Shown: positions 7,810 to 15,395 of the stretch, one piece after another | Layout of the letters: every line of letters starts with the position of its first letter | Numbering within the stretch: the stretch's first letter is position 1 | The notes under the pieces: model-generated | The model's database searches: none | Seen by the model: the letters and a program-made list of their open reading frames with translations, nothing else | What the model was told of the DNA's origin: nothing | Program-made: the position numbers and the translations under genes | Assembly (NCBI RefSeq): GCF_000717715.1 | Contig: NZ_JOAI01000015.1 | Coordinates: forward strand, 62,001 to 126,000 | DNA length: 64,000 nucleotides | Origin: Streptomyces sp. NRRL B-24484 | GTDB taxonomy: Bacteria > Actinomycetota > Actinomycetes > Streptomycetales > Streptomycetaceae | Reading direction: 5' to 3'

Positions 7810-8295
7810 CTACGGCACGACGGTGACCGGCCAGCGGCCGGCCTTCACCAGGCGGACGGCCACCGAGCCGATGATCCGGTGACCGGCCTGCTCGGAGGCG
7901 CCCACCACGACCGCGTCCGCCTTGAGCTCGTCCGCGGCCCGCACCAGCCCGGAGTACGGGTCCCCGGGGAAGGTGACGAACTGCCAGCGCATCTCGTGGA
8001 TGCCGCGCAGCCGCTCGACCCCCAGCCGGATCTCGTCGAGGAGGTGCTCCGCGACGGCGGCCGTGGCCCCGGCGACGGGCAGGCCCAACGCGGCGGCCGC
8101 ACCGAGCACGGGCTGGACGAAGACCACCGCCAGCAGCGCGTTCTGCCGCCGTGCGAGACCGGCCGCGTAGGCGACCGCGCGCCAGGAGACGTCGGATCCG
8201 TCCGCACCGGCGACGATCACCTTGGGTCCGTCAGTACCGCGCTCGAAGCGCGGAACGGCGGCCGGCCCGGGCTTCGCCGACATGTCGTCACTCAC
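7810..8295 (-). CDS. Universal stress protein family protein
   Basis: A single UspA domain of 161 residues. It opens with the strand KVIVAGADGS-DVSWRA near residue 25 and ends with VVVGASEQAG-HRIIGSVAVRLVKAGRWPVTVV, close to the G-2x-G-9x-G-S/T ATP-binding pattern, although Val replaces the usual Ser/Thr after the last Gly. The GTG at 8295 is favoured over the ATG at 8283 because TAGGCT sits exactly 6 bases upstream, implying a leaderless mRNA. Role: stress adaptation, partner unknown. The STAS gene upstream is on the same strand, 75 bases away. Confidence 0.83.
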   Translation of the reverse strand: MSDDMSAKPGPAAVPRFERGTDGPKVIVAGADGSDVSWRAVAYAAGLARRQNALLAVVFVQPVLGAAAALGLPVAGATAAVAEHLLDEIRLGVERLRGIHEMRWQFVTFPGDPYSGLVRAADELKADAVVVGASEQAGHRIIGSVAVRLVKAGRWPVTVVP

Positions 8296-8301
8296 GGCAC
8301 G

Positions 8302-8307
8302 AGCCTA
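8302..8307 (-). promoter_or_regulatory. -10 box for leaderless universal stress gene
   Basis: TAGGCT on the minus strand, 6 bases from the GTG at 8295; no Shine-Dalgarno sequence intervenes. Confidence 0.5.
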
Positions 8308-8370
8308 TCGCCGCCGCCTCCGCACGGGTCCGGCGGGACGGGCACGGCAAGCGGGGGCGAGGACGGGAGC

Positions 8371-8730
8371 TCAGTGCTCGCCGGCCGCGAGGGCCTCCGC
8401 GAGCGTGCCGTACACCCTCAGCACCTCCTCCGCGCCGGCGATCTCCAGCAGGCCGGAGAGCGCGGGGCCGGGCTCGGCGAGCACCAGGGCCCCACCGGCC
8501 GTCTCCACGACCTGCCGGGCGCCGAGGATCAGGTCGAGACCTGCCGAGTCGCAGAAGGTGAGCCCGGCGCAGTCCACCACGAGCAGCCCGGGAGCGGCGG
8601 CGACGGCCTTCTCCAGGGCCTCCCGCAGCGGCAGCTCGCCGTCCCGGTCGAGTTCGCCCTCGGGGCGGACGACCACGGCATGCGCGGAACGCTGCACCGC
8701 CACCGTCAACTGCCCGCTGTCCGGTTCCAT
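8371..8730 (-). CDS. STAS-domain anti-anti-sigma factor
   Basis: A 119-residue single STAS domain. The phosphorylation loop reads LTFCDSAGLDLI with Asp61-Ser62, matching the D-S-A/S-G motif where the partner anti-sigma kinase phosphorylates Ser. By family knowledge the unphosphorylated form sequesters an anti-sigma factor and frees a SigB/SigF-type sigma factor. No kinase or sigma gene is adjacent, so the partner is unknown. AGGAG precedes the ATG by 8 bases. TATCGT at 8764-8769 (minus) could be its -10. It is divergent from the XRE regulator. Confidence 0.85.
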   Translation of the reverse strand: MEPDSGQLTVAVQRSAHAVVVRPEGELDRDGELPLREALEKAVAAAPGLLVVDCAGLTFCDSAGLDLILGARQVVETAGGALVLAEPGPALSGLLEIAGAEEVLRVYGTLAEALAAGEH

Positions 8731-8806
8731 CGCTCGCTCCTCGTCCCGAAGGCACGCCCCTCAACGATAGGTCGGCTGCGCCCTGGTGGCCCGAACTGGA
8801 GCATCC

Positions 8807-8826
8807 TCCCACATGTGGGATATGGT
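8807..8826 (+). promoter_or_regulatory. Perfect 14-bp palindrome overlapping XRE promoter
   Basis: TCCCACATGTGGGA (8807-8820) is a perfect palindrome immediately followed by TATGGT (8821-8826), a plausible -10 that is 7 bases from the ATG at 8834. A repressor on the palindrome would block this promoter, so autoregulation by the XRE protein is likely. Confidence 0.6.
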
Positions 8827-8833
8827 CCCGGAT

Positions 8834-9400
8834 ATGAGATCCGATGACCCGCTGGACCTCCGGCTCGCGGCCCGCCTCGCCGAGCTGCGCACCGCGCACG
8901 GCTGGTCGCTGGACGACCTGGCGCTGCGCGCGGACGTCAGCCGCTCCACCCTCTCCCGGCTGGAGCGGGCGGAGATCAGCCCCACCGCCGCACTCCTCGG
9001 CCGTCTCTGCCGGGCGTACGGGCGCACCATGTCGCAGCTGCTCGCCGAGGTCGAGGAGAACGGCAGCGGCCTCGTCCGCGCCGCCGAGCAGCCGGTCTGG
9101 ACGGACCCGGGCTCCGGCTTCGTCCGCCGGTCGGTCTCCCCGCCGCTGGCCGGCCTGCGCGGCGAACTCGTCGAGGGCGCCCTGCCGGCGGGCGCCTCGG
9201 TCGACTACGACGGCCCGTCGGTGCCGGGGCTGGAGCAGCACCTCTGGCTGCTCTCCGGCCGGCTCGACCTCACCGTCGACGAGCGGACCCACCACCTCAC
9301 GGCCGGCGACTGCCTGCGCTTCCGGCTCTGGGGCCGCACCGCCTTCCACAGCCCGGGCCCGGAGCCGGCCCGCTACGTGCTGGCCCTCGTCCTGCCCTGA
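8834..9400 (+). CDS. XRE-family regulator with C-terminal cupin
   Basis: About 188 residues. Residues 8-62 are a helix-turn-helix domain (LAARLAELRTAHGWSLDDLA, then VSRSTLSRLERAEISPTA). Residues 95-187 are a cupin fold with EQHLWLLSGRLDLTV and LTAGDCLRF, which in this family senses a small ligand. The ATG at 8834 is preferred to earlier in-frame ATGs because those lie inside the palindromic promoter. The GNAT gene follows after 60 bases and is probably co-transcribed, a common regulator-acetyltransferase pairing. Confidence 0.85.
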   Translation: MRSDDPLDLRLAARLAELRTAHGWSLDDLALRADVSRSTLSRLERAEISPTAALLGRLCRAYGRTMSQLLAEVEENGSGLVRAAEQPVWTDPGSGFVRRSVSPPLAGLRGELVEGALPAGASVDYDGPSVPGLEQHLWLLSGRLDLTVDERTHHLTAGDCLRFRLWGRTAFHSPGPEPARYVLALVLP

Positions 9401-9460
9401 CCACCCCGCCACGCCGCGCCCCGCCGCACCGACGGGCGGACCGCCCCACCGGAGGAACCC

Positions 9461-10066
9461 GTGCCACCGAACACCGAGCACGCCGGCACCGACGCCGACC
9501 GCACCGAACTCCTCACCGCCGAACTCCTCACCGCCGAGGCCCTGGACGCCGCAGCCCCCGCACTGGGCGGCCTGCTGCTCGACGCCGTCCGCGCCGGCGC
9601 CTCGGTGGGCTTCCCGGCCGGCCTGACCCCCGGGGCCGCAACGGCGTGGTGGCGCACCCGGGCGGCGGCGGTGGCCGAGGGCGGCCTGCTGGTGTGGACG
9701 GCCGGACCGGCCGACGCCCCGCTGGGCACCGTCAGCCTCGCCCTGGAGCGGTACCCGAACGGCGCCCACCGGGCCGAGATCGGCAAGCTGCTGGTGCACA
9801 GCGCCGCCCGCCGCCGCGGGCTGGGCCGCACGCTGCTCGCCGTCGCCGAGCGGGCCGCCGCCGACCGCGGCCGCACCCTGCTGCTGCTCGACACCGAGAC
9901 CGGCAGCGACGCCGAGCGCCTCTACCGCTCCTCCGGCTGGACGGCCCTCGGCGCCGTCCCCGACTACGCGGCCGACCCCGCGGGCACGCTCCGCCCCAGC
10001 ACCTTCTTCTACAAGCACCTCGACGAGCACCTCGGCGCCAACGCCACGGCACGACCGGTCGGCTGA
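9461..10066 (+). CDS. GNAT-family N-acetyltransferase
   Basis: A 201-residue acetyl-CoA-dependent acetyltransferase. The acetyl-CoA pyrophosphate loop reads RRRGLGRTLL near residue 125, preceded by the strand RAEIGKLLVHS and followed by TLLLLDTETGSDAERLYRSSGW, the usual motif A/B layout. The N-terminus contains a direct repeat of ELLTA. GGAGGAA precedes the GTG start. The substrate is unknown; pairing with the XRE-cupin regulator suggests detoxification or modification of a small molecule. Confidence 0.85.
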   Translation: MPPNTEHAGTDADRTELLTAELLTAEALDAAAPALGGLLLDAVRAGASVGFPAGLTPGAATAWWRTRAAAVAEGGLLVWTAGPADAPLGTVSLALERYPNGAHRAEIGKLLVHSAARRRGLGRTLLAVAERAAADRGRTLLLLDTETGSDAERLYRSSGWTALGAVPDYAADPAGTLRPSTFFYKHLDEHLGANATARPVG

Positions 10067-10082
10067 GCCCCGGACACGCGGA

Positions 10083-10130
10083 ACGGCCCTTCCCGCCGCG
10101 TCCGCCGGTGGACGTGGTGGGAGGGGCCGT
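10083..10130. terminator. Hairpin between convergent GNAT and permease genes
   Basis: ACGGCCCTTCCC pairs with GGGAGGGGCCGT through 12 positions with one G-T wobble, leaving a 24-base loop. It separates two convergent operons. Confidence 0.5.
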
Positions 10131-10143
10131 GGGACGGCCCGGG

Positions 10144-11478
10144 TCAGGCCCGGCCGGCCGCCCGCTGGCTACGGCGCGCCAGCGAGTCGATGACGACCGC
10201 GGCCAGCAGCACCGCGCCGGTGATCATGAACTGCAGGGCGTTGCTGAGGCCCTGGATGTTCATGCCGGAGAGGATCGAGCCGATGACCAGGGCACCGAGC
10301 AGGGCCGACCAGGTCGAGCCCCGGCCGCCGAAGAGGCTGGTGCCGCCGATGACCGCCGCGGCGATCGAGTTCATCAGCAGGTTGCCGCCGCCGGAGGTCT
10401 GGCTGGCCGACTGGATCTGCGCGGCCAGGAACAGGCCGCCGATCGCGGCCATGGTCGAGGTGATCATGAAGACCGAGATCCGGGTCCACGACACGTTGAT
10501 GCCGGCGCGCCGGGCGCCCTCGATGTTGCCGCCGAGCGCGAAGATCTGCCGTCCGTAGGTGGTGCGGCGGAGCACGAAGTCCAGCACCACGATGAAGATC
10601 AGGAAGATCAGCAGCGCGAGCGGAAGGCCCTTGTACTGGTTGAGGGTGTACGCCGCCAGGAAGGCCACGATGGCGAGGAGGACCGTGCGCAGCCCGATGT
10701 CCAGGGGTGGCCGGGACGGCACCCCGGCGGCCTGCCGGCGTCTGGCGTCGATCAGTTGGGAGGCGAGGAAGAGCAGGACGCCGATCGCGGCCGTGCCGTA
10801 GGCGGCGATCTGCGCGCCGTAGATGGTGGTGTAGAGCTTGGAGACGATGTCGTCGCCGGGGAGGTTGATGGTGCCCTGGCTGCCGAGGATCTGCAGCATG
10901 AGGCCGTTCCAGAAGAGGTTGCCGGCCAGGGTCACGACGAACGCGGGCACGCCGATCTTGGCGAAGAAGAAGCCCTGGATCAGGCCGACCACTGCGCCGC
11001 CCGCCAGCGCGCACAGCAGGGCGACCCACTGGTTGACGCCGTGGGTGACGCTCATGACGGCGAAGATCGCGGCACAGAGGCCGGAGACCGAGCCGACGGA
11101 GAGGTCGATCTCGCCGAGCAGCAGCACGAAGACGACGCCGAGGGCGATCATGCCCGTGCCGACGATCTGCTGGGAGAGGTTGGAGAGGTTCTGGGCGGAC
11201 AGGAAGCTGGAGTTCAGGCTGCCGAAGACCACCCAGATCACGATGAGGGCGACGATGACGGGCAGCGACCCGAGTTCGCCGCTGCTGACGCGGCGGCGGA
11301 ACTCCTGGACGTAGCCCTTCAGGCCCTGCTGGCGGACGATCAGCCGTGGGTCCACCGCCGGCGTCGCGGCGGCCGCGACGTCGACGGGGGCGTTGACGCC
11401 GCCCTTCGGCATGCTGTCCTCGGGCAGCGGGACCCGTCCGGGTTCCTGGCCGGGCCCGCCGGTGGGATCGTCGGTCAC
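10144..11478 (-). CDS. Sugar ABC transporter permease, XylH/RbsC type
   Basis: A 444-residue integral membrane protein with roughly ten hydrophobic segments. Family marks include the GEIDLSVGSVSGL motif, VVTLAGNLFWNG, and the EAA-like GNIEGARRAGINV loop that contacts the ATPase, followed by GGTSLFGGRGS. A 70-residue hydrophilic N-terminal extension precedes the first membrane helix. It takes pentose- or hexose-type sugars through the membrane with the adjacent ATPase and binding protein. The GTG start overlaps the ATPase stop by 4 bases (GTGA) and follows GGAGG, indicating translational coupling. Confidence 0.9.
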   Translation of the reverse strand: MTDDPTGGPGQEPGRVPLPEDSMPKGGVNAPVDVAAAATPAVDPRLIVRQQGLKGYVQEFRRRVSSGELGSLPVIVALIVIWVVFGSLNSSFLSAQNLSNLSQQIVGTGMIALGVVFVLLLGEIDLSVGSVSGLCAAIFAVMSVTHGVNQWVALLCALAGGAVVGLIQGFFFAKIGVPAFVVTLAGNLFWNGLMLQILGSQGTINLPGDDIVSKLYTTIYGAQIAAYGTAAIGVLLFLASQLIDARRRQAAGVPSRPPLDIGLRTVLLAIVAFLAAYTLNQYKGLPLALLIFLIFIVVLDFVLRRTTYGRQIFALGGNIEGARRAGINVSWTRISVFMITSTMAAIGGLFLAAQIQSASQTSGGGNLLMNSIAAAVIGGTSLFGGRGSTWSALLGALVIGSILSGMNIQGLSNALQFMITGAVLLAAVVIDSLARRSQRAAGRA

Positions 11479-12254
11479 TGCTGTCCCTCCTGTCCGCGGG
11501 CCCTGCGCCGGGTCACGGCGTTGTCGGTGGCGCCGGTGATGGCGGAGATGATCTCCTCCTGGTTGGTGGCCCGGCGGTCGAAGACGCCGTTGTTGCGGCC
11601 GAGCCGCAGCACGGCGACCCTGTCGGAGACCGCCATCACGTCGGCCATGTTGTGGCTGATCAGGATGACCCCGAGGCCGCGCTCGCGCAGGCGCTCGACC
11701 AGGTCGAGGACCTGGGCGGTCTGCTCGACGCCGAGCGCGGCGGTGGGTTCGTCCAGGATGACGACCTTCGGGTCGCCGACCAGGGCACGGGCGATCGCGA
11801 CGGTCTGGCGCTGGCCGCCGGAGAGCGAGGCGATCGGGATGCGCACGCTGGGGATCCGGATGGAGAGCGTGCTGAGCAGTTCGCGGGAGCGCTTCTCCAT
11901 GGCGACCTCGTCCAGGACGCCGAACTTCCGGATCTCCCGGCCGAGGAAGAGGTTGCCCACCACGTCGAGGTTGTCGCAGAGCGCGAGGTCCTGGTAGACG
12001 GTCGCGATGCCGAGGTGCTGGGAGTCCTGCGGCCGGTGGATGCTGGTGGCCTTGCCCTGCCACTCGATCACGCCGTCGTCCGGGACGTAGACCCCGGCGA
12101 TCGCCTTGACCAGGGTGGACTTGCCGGCGCCGTTGTCACCGACGAGGGCGACGACCTCGCCGGCGGGCACCTCCAGCTCCACGTCGGTCAGCGCCTGGAC
12201 GGCACCGAACCGCTTCGAGACCCCGCGCAACGCCAGGACGGGTGGGCCTTCCAC
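11475..12254 (-). CDS. Sugar ABC transporter ATP-binding protein, XylG type
   Basis: A 259-residue single-cassette ABC ATPase. Walker A GDNGAGKST is at 39-47, the Q-loop in VYQDLAL near 88, the signature LSGGQ at 144-148, Walker B VVILDEP at 164-170 and the switch His at 201. Unlike E. coli XylG/RbsA, which fuse two cassettes in about 500 residues, this protein has one, as is common for actinobacterial members; it presumably works as a homodimer. The GTG at 12254 begins the conserved N-terminus. It lies between the binding-protein and permease genes. Confidence 0.9.
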   Translation of the reverse strand: MEGPPVLALRGVSKRFGAVQALTDVELEVPAGEVVALVGDNGAGKSTLVKAIAGVYVPDDGVIEWQGKATSIHRPQDSQHLGIATVYQDLALCDNLDVVGNLFLGREIRKFGVLDEVAMEKRSRELLSTLSIRIPSVRIPIASLSGGQRQTVAIARALVGDPKVVILDEPTAALGVEQTAQVLDLVERLRERGLGVILISHNMADVMAVSDRVAVLRLGRNNGVFDRRATNQEEIISAITGATDNAVTRRRARGQEGQQ

Positions 12255-12298
12255 GGAACATCAGCTCCCTTGTCGGTCGGACGGGTCGGAACGCCTCG

Positions 12299-13402
12299 TC
12301 ACTGGAGACCGGCGGCCTTGCAGGCCTCGGCGTAGGTGGGAGTGCAGATCTGCTCGACGGTGTAGAGCCCGTCCTTGACCACGGTGTCCTTGATGTTGGA
12401 CTTGGTGACCACGATCGGGGTGATCAGGTTGGCCGGGACCTTCTGGCCGCTGCCGCTGGTCGCGGTGGTGGGCACCTCGGTCGGCGTGAGCGAGGTGCCG
12501 TTGGCCCAGGAGGCCACGATCGCGGCGGAGGCCTCGGCCTCGGGGCCGTACGGCTTGTAGATCGTCATGGTCTGGGTGCCGGCGAGGATGCGCTGGATGC
12601 CGTCGAGCTGCGCGTCCTGGCCGGTCAGCGGGACGCTGATGCCGGCCGCCTTCATGGCGGTGGCGGCGCCGGCGGCCATGCCGTCGTTGGCGGAGTAGAT
12701 GCCGACGACGTTGGGGCCGCCGATGGCGGTGATCGCGGCGGCGGTCTCCTGGTTGGCCGTGTTCGGGTCCCAGTTCGGGGTGTCGTACTCCTTGCCGATG
12801 GTGAGCTTGCCGTCGATCGCGCTGTGCGCGCCGGCCTTGAACTGACCCGCGTTCGGGTCGGTCGGCGAGCCGTTGATCATGATGATCGAGCCCTTGCCGG
12901 CGTTCGCGCCGACCGCCTCCACCAGGGCCTGGCCCTGGAGCTGGCCGACCTTGAAGTTGTCGAAGGAGACGTACGCGTCGACCGGGCCCTGGGCGAGGCG
13001 GTCGTAGGCGAGCACCTTGACGCCGGCGTCGTGGGCCTTCTGGACGGACGCCTGGATGGACTTGGAGTCGACGGCGTCAAGGACGAGGATCTTGTTGCCC
13101 TTGGTGAGGGCGGTGTCGACCTGGGTCTGCTGGAGCGTCGCGTCCTGGTTGGCGTTGTAGTAGTCGATCTGCGCGCCCGGGACGAGCTTCTTGATGTTCG
13201 ACTCCAGCAGCGGGCGGTCGAACTGCTCGTAGCGGGTGGTCTTGGACTCCGGGAGGAGCAGGCCGACCTTGACGGTGCCACCGGAGGCGGCGCCGGACGC
13301 GCCGGAGCCGGTGGACTGCTTCGCGCTTCCGCAGGCGGCCATGCCCAGACCGACGGAGGCCGCCGTGGCGACGACGACGAGTTGGCGTACAACGAGCTTC
13401 AC
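12299..13402 (-). CDS. Sugar-binding lipoprotein, XylF-like
   Basis: A 367-residue periplasmic-binding-type lipoprotein: a short basic N-terminus, a hydrophobic stretch and a lipobox ending GMAAC24. The mature part has the two-lobe sugar-binding fold with KVGLLLPES, VLVLDAVDS and KVLAYDRLAQG-VDAYVSFDN, closely resembling the XylF pattern (D-xylose), though the sugar cannot be fixed from sequence alone. GAGAGG lies 7 bases before the GTG at 13402; a longer frame upstream lacks a ribosome site. It is the first gene of the ABC operon, divergent from the GntR regulator. Confidence 0.9.
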   Translation of the reverse strand: MKLVVRQLVVVATAASVGLGMAACGSAKQSTGSGASGAASGGTVKVGLLLPESKTTRYEQFDRPLLESNIKKLVPGAQIDYYNANQDATLQQTQVDTALTKGNKILVLDAVDSKSIQASVQKAHDAGVKVLAYDRLAQGPVDAYVSFDNFKVGQLQGQALVEAVGANAGKGSIIMINGSPTDPNAGQFKAGAHSAIDGKLTIGKEYDTPNWDPNTANQETAAAITAIGGPNVVGIYSANDGMAAGAATAMKAAGISVPLTGQDAQLDGIQRILAGTQTMTIYKPYGPEAEASAAIVASWANGTSLTPTEVPTTATSGSGQKVPANLITPIVVTKSNIKDTVVKDGLYTVEQICTPTYAEACKAAGLQ

Positions 13403-13584
13403 TGGACAGCCTCTCACTCGATCTCACCCCCGGACTCCGAGTCTGCGAGCCAATGACCGGCCCCGCGACAGCGGCTGGGCCAATGCGCGGCGGAATATCG
13501 CCCGTTCGGCCGTACCGCCCCGGCCCGCACCGCGGCCGACCGGCAACACCGCGGCCTGCACCGAAGATTCACCCGCAGCAGACC

Positions 13585-13600
13585 AATGGTCCAGACCAGT
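13585..13600. promoter_or_regulatory. dre-like GntR/HutC operator
   Basis: AATGGTCCAGACCAGT contains TGGTC-CA-GACCA, a 5-bp inverted repeat with a 2-base spacer. It matches 14 of 16 positions of the DasR-responsive element as I recall it (A-C/G-TGGTCTAGACCA-C/G-T). It sits just upstream of TATGCT (13605-13610), a possible -10 for the GntR gene, so the regulator may control itself and perhaps the divergent sugar operon. Confidence 0.6.
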
Positions 13601-13604
13601 GCCC

Positions 13605-13610
13605 TATGCT
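13605..13610 (+). promoter_or_regulatory. Possible -10 box of the GntR gene
   Basis: TATGCT lies directly downstream of the dre-like site and 57 bases before the ATG at 13668. No clear -35 is seen. Confidence 0.35.
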
Positions 13611-13629
13611 GACGGTGCACAGTCATGGG

Positions 13630-13639
13630 GTAGCGCTAC
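13630..13639. promoter_or_regulatory. Perfect 10-bp palindrome in GntR leader
   Basis: GTAGCGCTAC is a perfect palindrome between the dre-like site and the GntR start codon; it could be a second operator or chance. Confidence 0.3.
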
Positions 13640-13667
13640 GGAAACGACCAGTGGGGGTCTCCTCGGC

Positions 13668-14717
13668 ATGCCTGGACAACGGACGGAACGCCGTGCACCG
13701 GCGTACCTGGACATCGCGCGCGACCTGGGGGAGGACATCGGGCGGGGCCGGTTCCCGGTGGGGCAGAACCTGCCCTCGGAACGGCAGCTCGCCGACTCGT
13801 ACGGAGTGAACCGACAGACGGTGCGGGCCGCGCTGCAGCGCCTGCGGGCGCAGGGCTTCGTGGCCGGCGACCACCTGGGCACCTACGTGCTCGCGCCGCG
13901 GGAGGGACGGCCGGCCCGGCCCTCGCCCGGCCCGGCACCGGCCCACGCCTTCCCCGGCTCCTTCCTCCGCCCGGCCCGCTCGGCCGTCGGGCACGGGCGG
14001 CTGCTGCGCCGGCCGCCGGAACCGTGGGTGGCGGCGGCGCTGGAACTGCCGCCCCGGCGCGCCGCGCTCGCCTACGACCACCGGCTGCGGGACGCGGACG
14101 GGCGGACCCTGCAGTCGGCCGGCTCCTGGTTCGCCCCGGCGCTGACGGTGCTGCTGCCGGGGCTCGGGCGGGCCGCCTGGGCACTCGGCGAGGAGCCGGA
14201 GAGCGGCCGCGAGGCGGACCTCACCGAGCTGTACGGCTGGGCGGCCGTCGCCGGGCTCCGGCTCCGTGCCGCCGACAGCGTCCAGCTGGCCCGCGGCAGC
14301 GCGGAGCACGCCTCGCCGGGCGGCCTGGAGGTCCGGCGCACCATCGCCGACCAGCACGGACGCCCGCTGATCGGCACGGTCTTCCGGATCGCCGACGAGC
14401 AGGCCGAGCTGCGGTACGCGGACAGTCAGGCGATCCTGCCCGCCGAGGGCCGGCCGCGGTCGGCGGGCGGCGCGAACCGGATCGCCGAGCCGGACCGGGC
14501 GGTGCTGCACTCCTGGGCCTCGCCGAACGCCCCGGACCGCGGACTCGCGCTGCGGGCCAGGATCGTGCTCGCCTGCGAGCACGCCTCGGCGGAGGAGGCG
14601 GCCGGACGCCTCGGGCACTCGGCGCAGCTGGTGACCGCCTGGCGGGACAGGTTCCGGGCCGGCGGGCTGCAGGCACTGGAGGCCTCGCCGCGGCGACGCA
14701 GGTCCCGGCCGCGCTGA
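13668..14717 (+). CDS. GntR-family regulator fused to IS630-like HTH
   Basis: A 349-residue protein with three parts. Residues 10-78 are a GntR winged helix (YLDIARDLGEDIGRGRF, LPSERQLADSYGVNRQTVRAALQRLRAQGFV). Residues 100-265 resemble a UTRA-type effector domain. Residues about 285-345 form a second helix-turn-helix, ALRARIVLACEHASAEEAAGRLGHSAQLVTAWRDRF in pieces, like the N-terminal HTH of IS630 transposases, ending in RRRRSRPR. Two DNA-binding heads are unusual. It is divergent from the xylose-type ABC operon; the best-known regulator at the S. coelicolor xylFGH locus is a ROK protein, so this arrangement differs. Confidence 0.8.
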   Translation: MPGQRTERRAPAYLDIARDLGEDIGRGRFPVGQNLPSERQLADSYGVNRQTVRAALQRLRAQGFVAGDHLGTYVLAPREGRPARPSPGPAPAHAFPGSFLRPARSAVGHGRLLRRPPEPWVAAALELPPRRAALAYDHRLRDADGRTLQSAGSWFAPALTVLLPGLGRAAWALGEEPESGREADLTELYGWAAVAGLRLRAADSVQLARGSAEHASPGGLEVRRTIADQHGRPLIGTVFRIADEQAELRYADSQAILPAEGRPRSAGGANRIAEPDRAVLHSWASPNAPDRGLALRARIVLACEHASAEEAAGRLGHSAQLVTAWRDRFRAGGLQALEASPRRRRSRPR

Positions 14718-14762
14718 GCGCCGTCGGCGTGGGCAGGACGGCGCGGGCAGGACGGCGCGGGG

Positions 14763-15395
14763 CTACCGGGGTTCGGGCCGGTGCAGCCGGACCAGGGCGT
14801 CGATCGCCTCGCCCGCCGTGCCGTGGCCGTCGGGGGCGGCCACGGTGCGGCGCACCCGCTCGGCCCGGACGGTCTCCAGGCCGAGGCCTGCGAGGTCGTC
14901 GAGGACGTCGGCGGGGGTGAAGAGGACACGCGGGTCCTGCGGTCCGCCGGTGCCCCCGGTGAGGTTGAGGCTGTCGTGGCCGACCACGAGCAGGGTGCCG
15001 CCGGGGGCGAGGGCCGCGGCGGCCCAGCGCAGCGCGGTTCTGCGTTCGGCGGCGGGCAGCTGCAGGTAGGCGACCAGGACGAGGTCGTACCCGGCCGGTC
15101 CGGGGGCGGGGGTGAGGACGTCGGCGTGCACCCAGTCGATCCGGTCGGCGGTGCCGGGCGGGCGGGTGGCGGCGAGGGTGCGGCCGCGGTCGACGGCGAC
15201 TACGGAGAAGTCGACGGCGGTGGCGTGCCAGCCGCGTTCGGCGAGCCAGATGCTGTTGCGGCCTTCGCCCGCGGCGAGGTCGAGGGCGCGGCCGGGCGGC
15301 AGCCCCTCGCACTCGCGGACGACCCAGCGGTTGGGCTCGACGCCCCAGAGCTGCTCGGTGGCGCGGTAGCGCGCGTCCCAGTCCTGACTGTCTAT
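14763..15395 (-). CDS. SAM-dependent methyltransferase, apparent ATA start
   Basis: A 210-residue class I methyltransferase. It opens DSQDWDARYRATEQLWG, then has the SAM-binding motif RALDLAAGEGRNSIWLAERGW near residue 38 (in two parts), DWVHADVL near 85, YDLVLVAYLQLP and GGTLLVVGHD. The only good ribosome site, GAGGAGG, is followed 6 bases later by ATA at 15395, exactly where homologues begin with Met. No ATG, GTG, TTG or CTG occurs in frame before the SAM motif; the first GTG (15131) would delete it. So the start is either a rare AUA codon or an ATG-to-ATA change. Substrate unknown. Confidence 0.7.
   Translation of the reverse strand: MDSQDWDARYRATEQLWGVEPNRWVVRECEGLPPGRALDLAAGEGRNSIWLAERGWHATAVDFSVVAVDRGRTLAATRPPGTADRIDWVHADVLTPAPGPAGYDLVLVAYLQLPAAERRTALRWAAAALAPGGTLLVVGHDSLNLTGGTGGPQDPRVLFTPADVLDDLAGLGLETVRAERVRRTVAAPDGHGTAGEAIDALVRLHRPEPR

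Noticed and set aside
9646..11997. A 783-codon open frame on the plus strand through the permease and ATPase genes
   Set aside because: It is the GC-rich shadow of the XylH/XylG-type genes on the other strand; composition is low-complexity (Asp/Glu/Arg/Gly) and no domain is recognisable.
14728..14762. Repeated GGGCAGGACGGCGCG between the GntR and methyltransferase genes
   Set aside because: Two copies in a short convergent gap; no stem, no known site, probably slippage.
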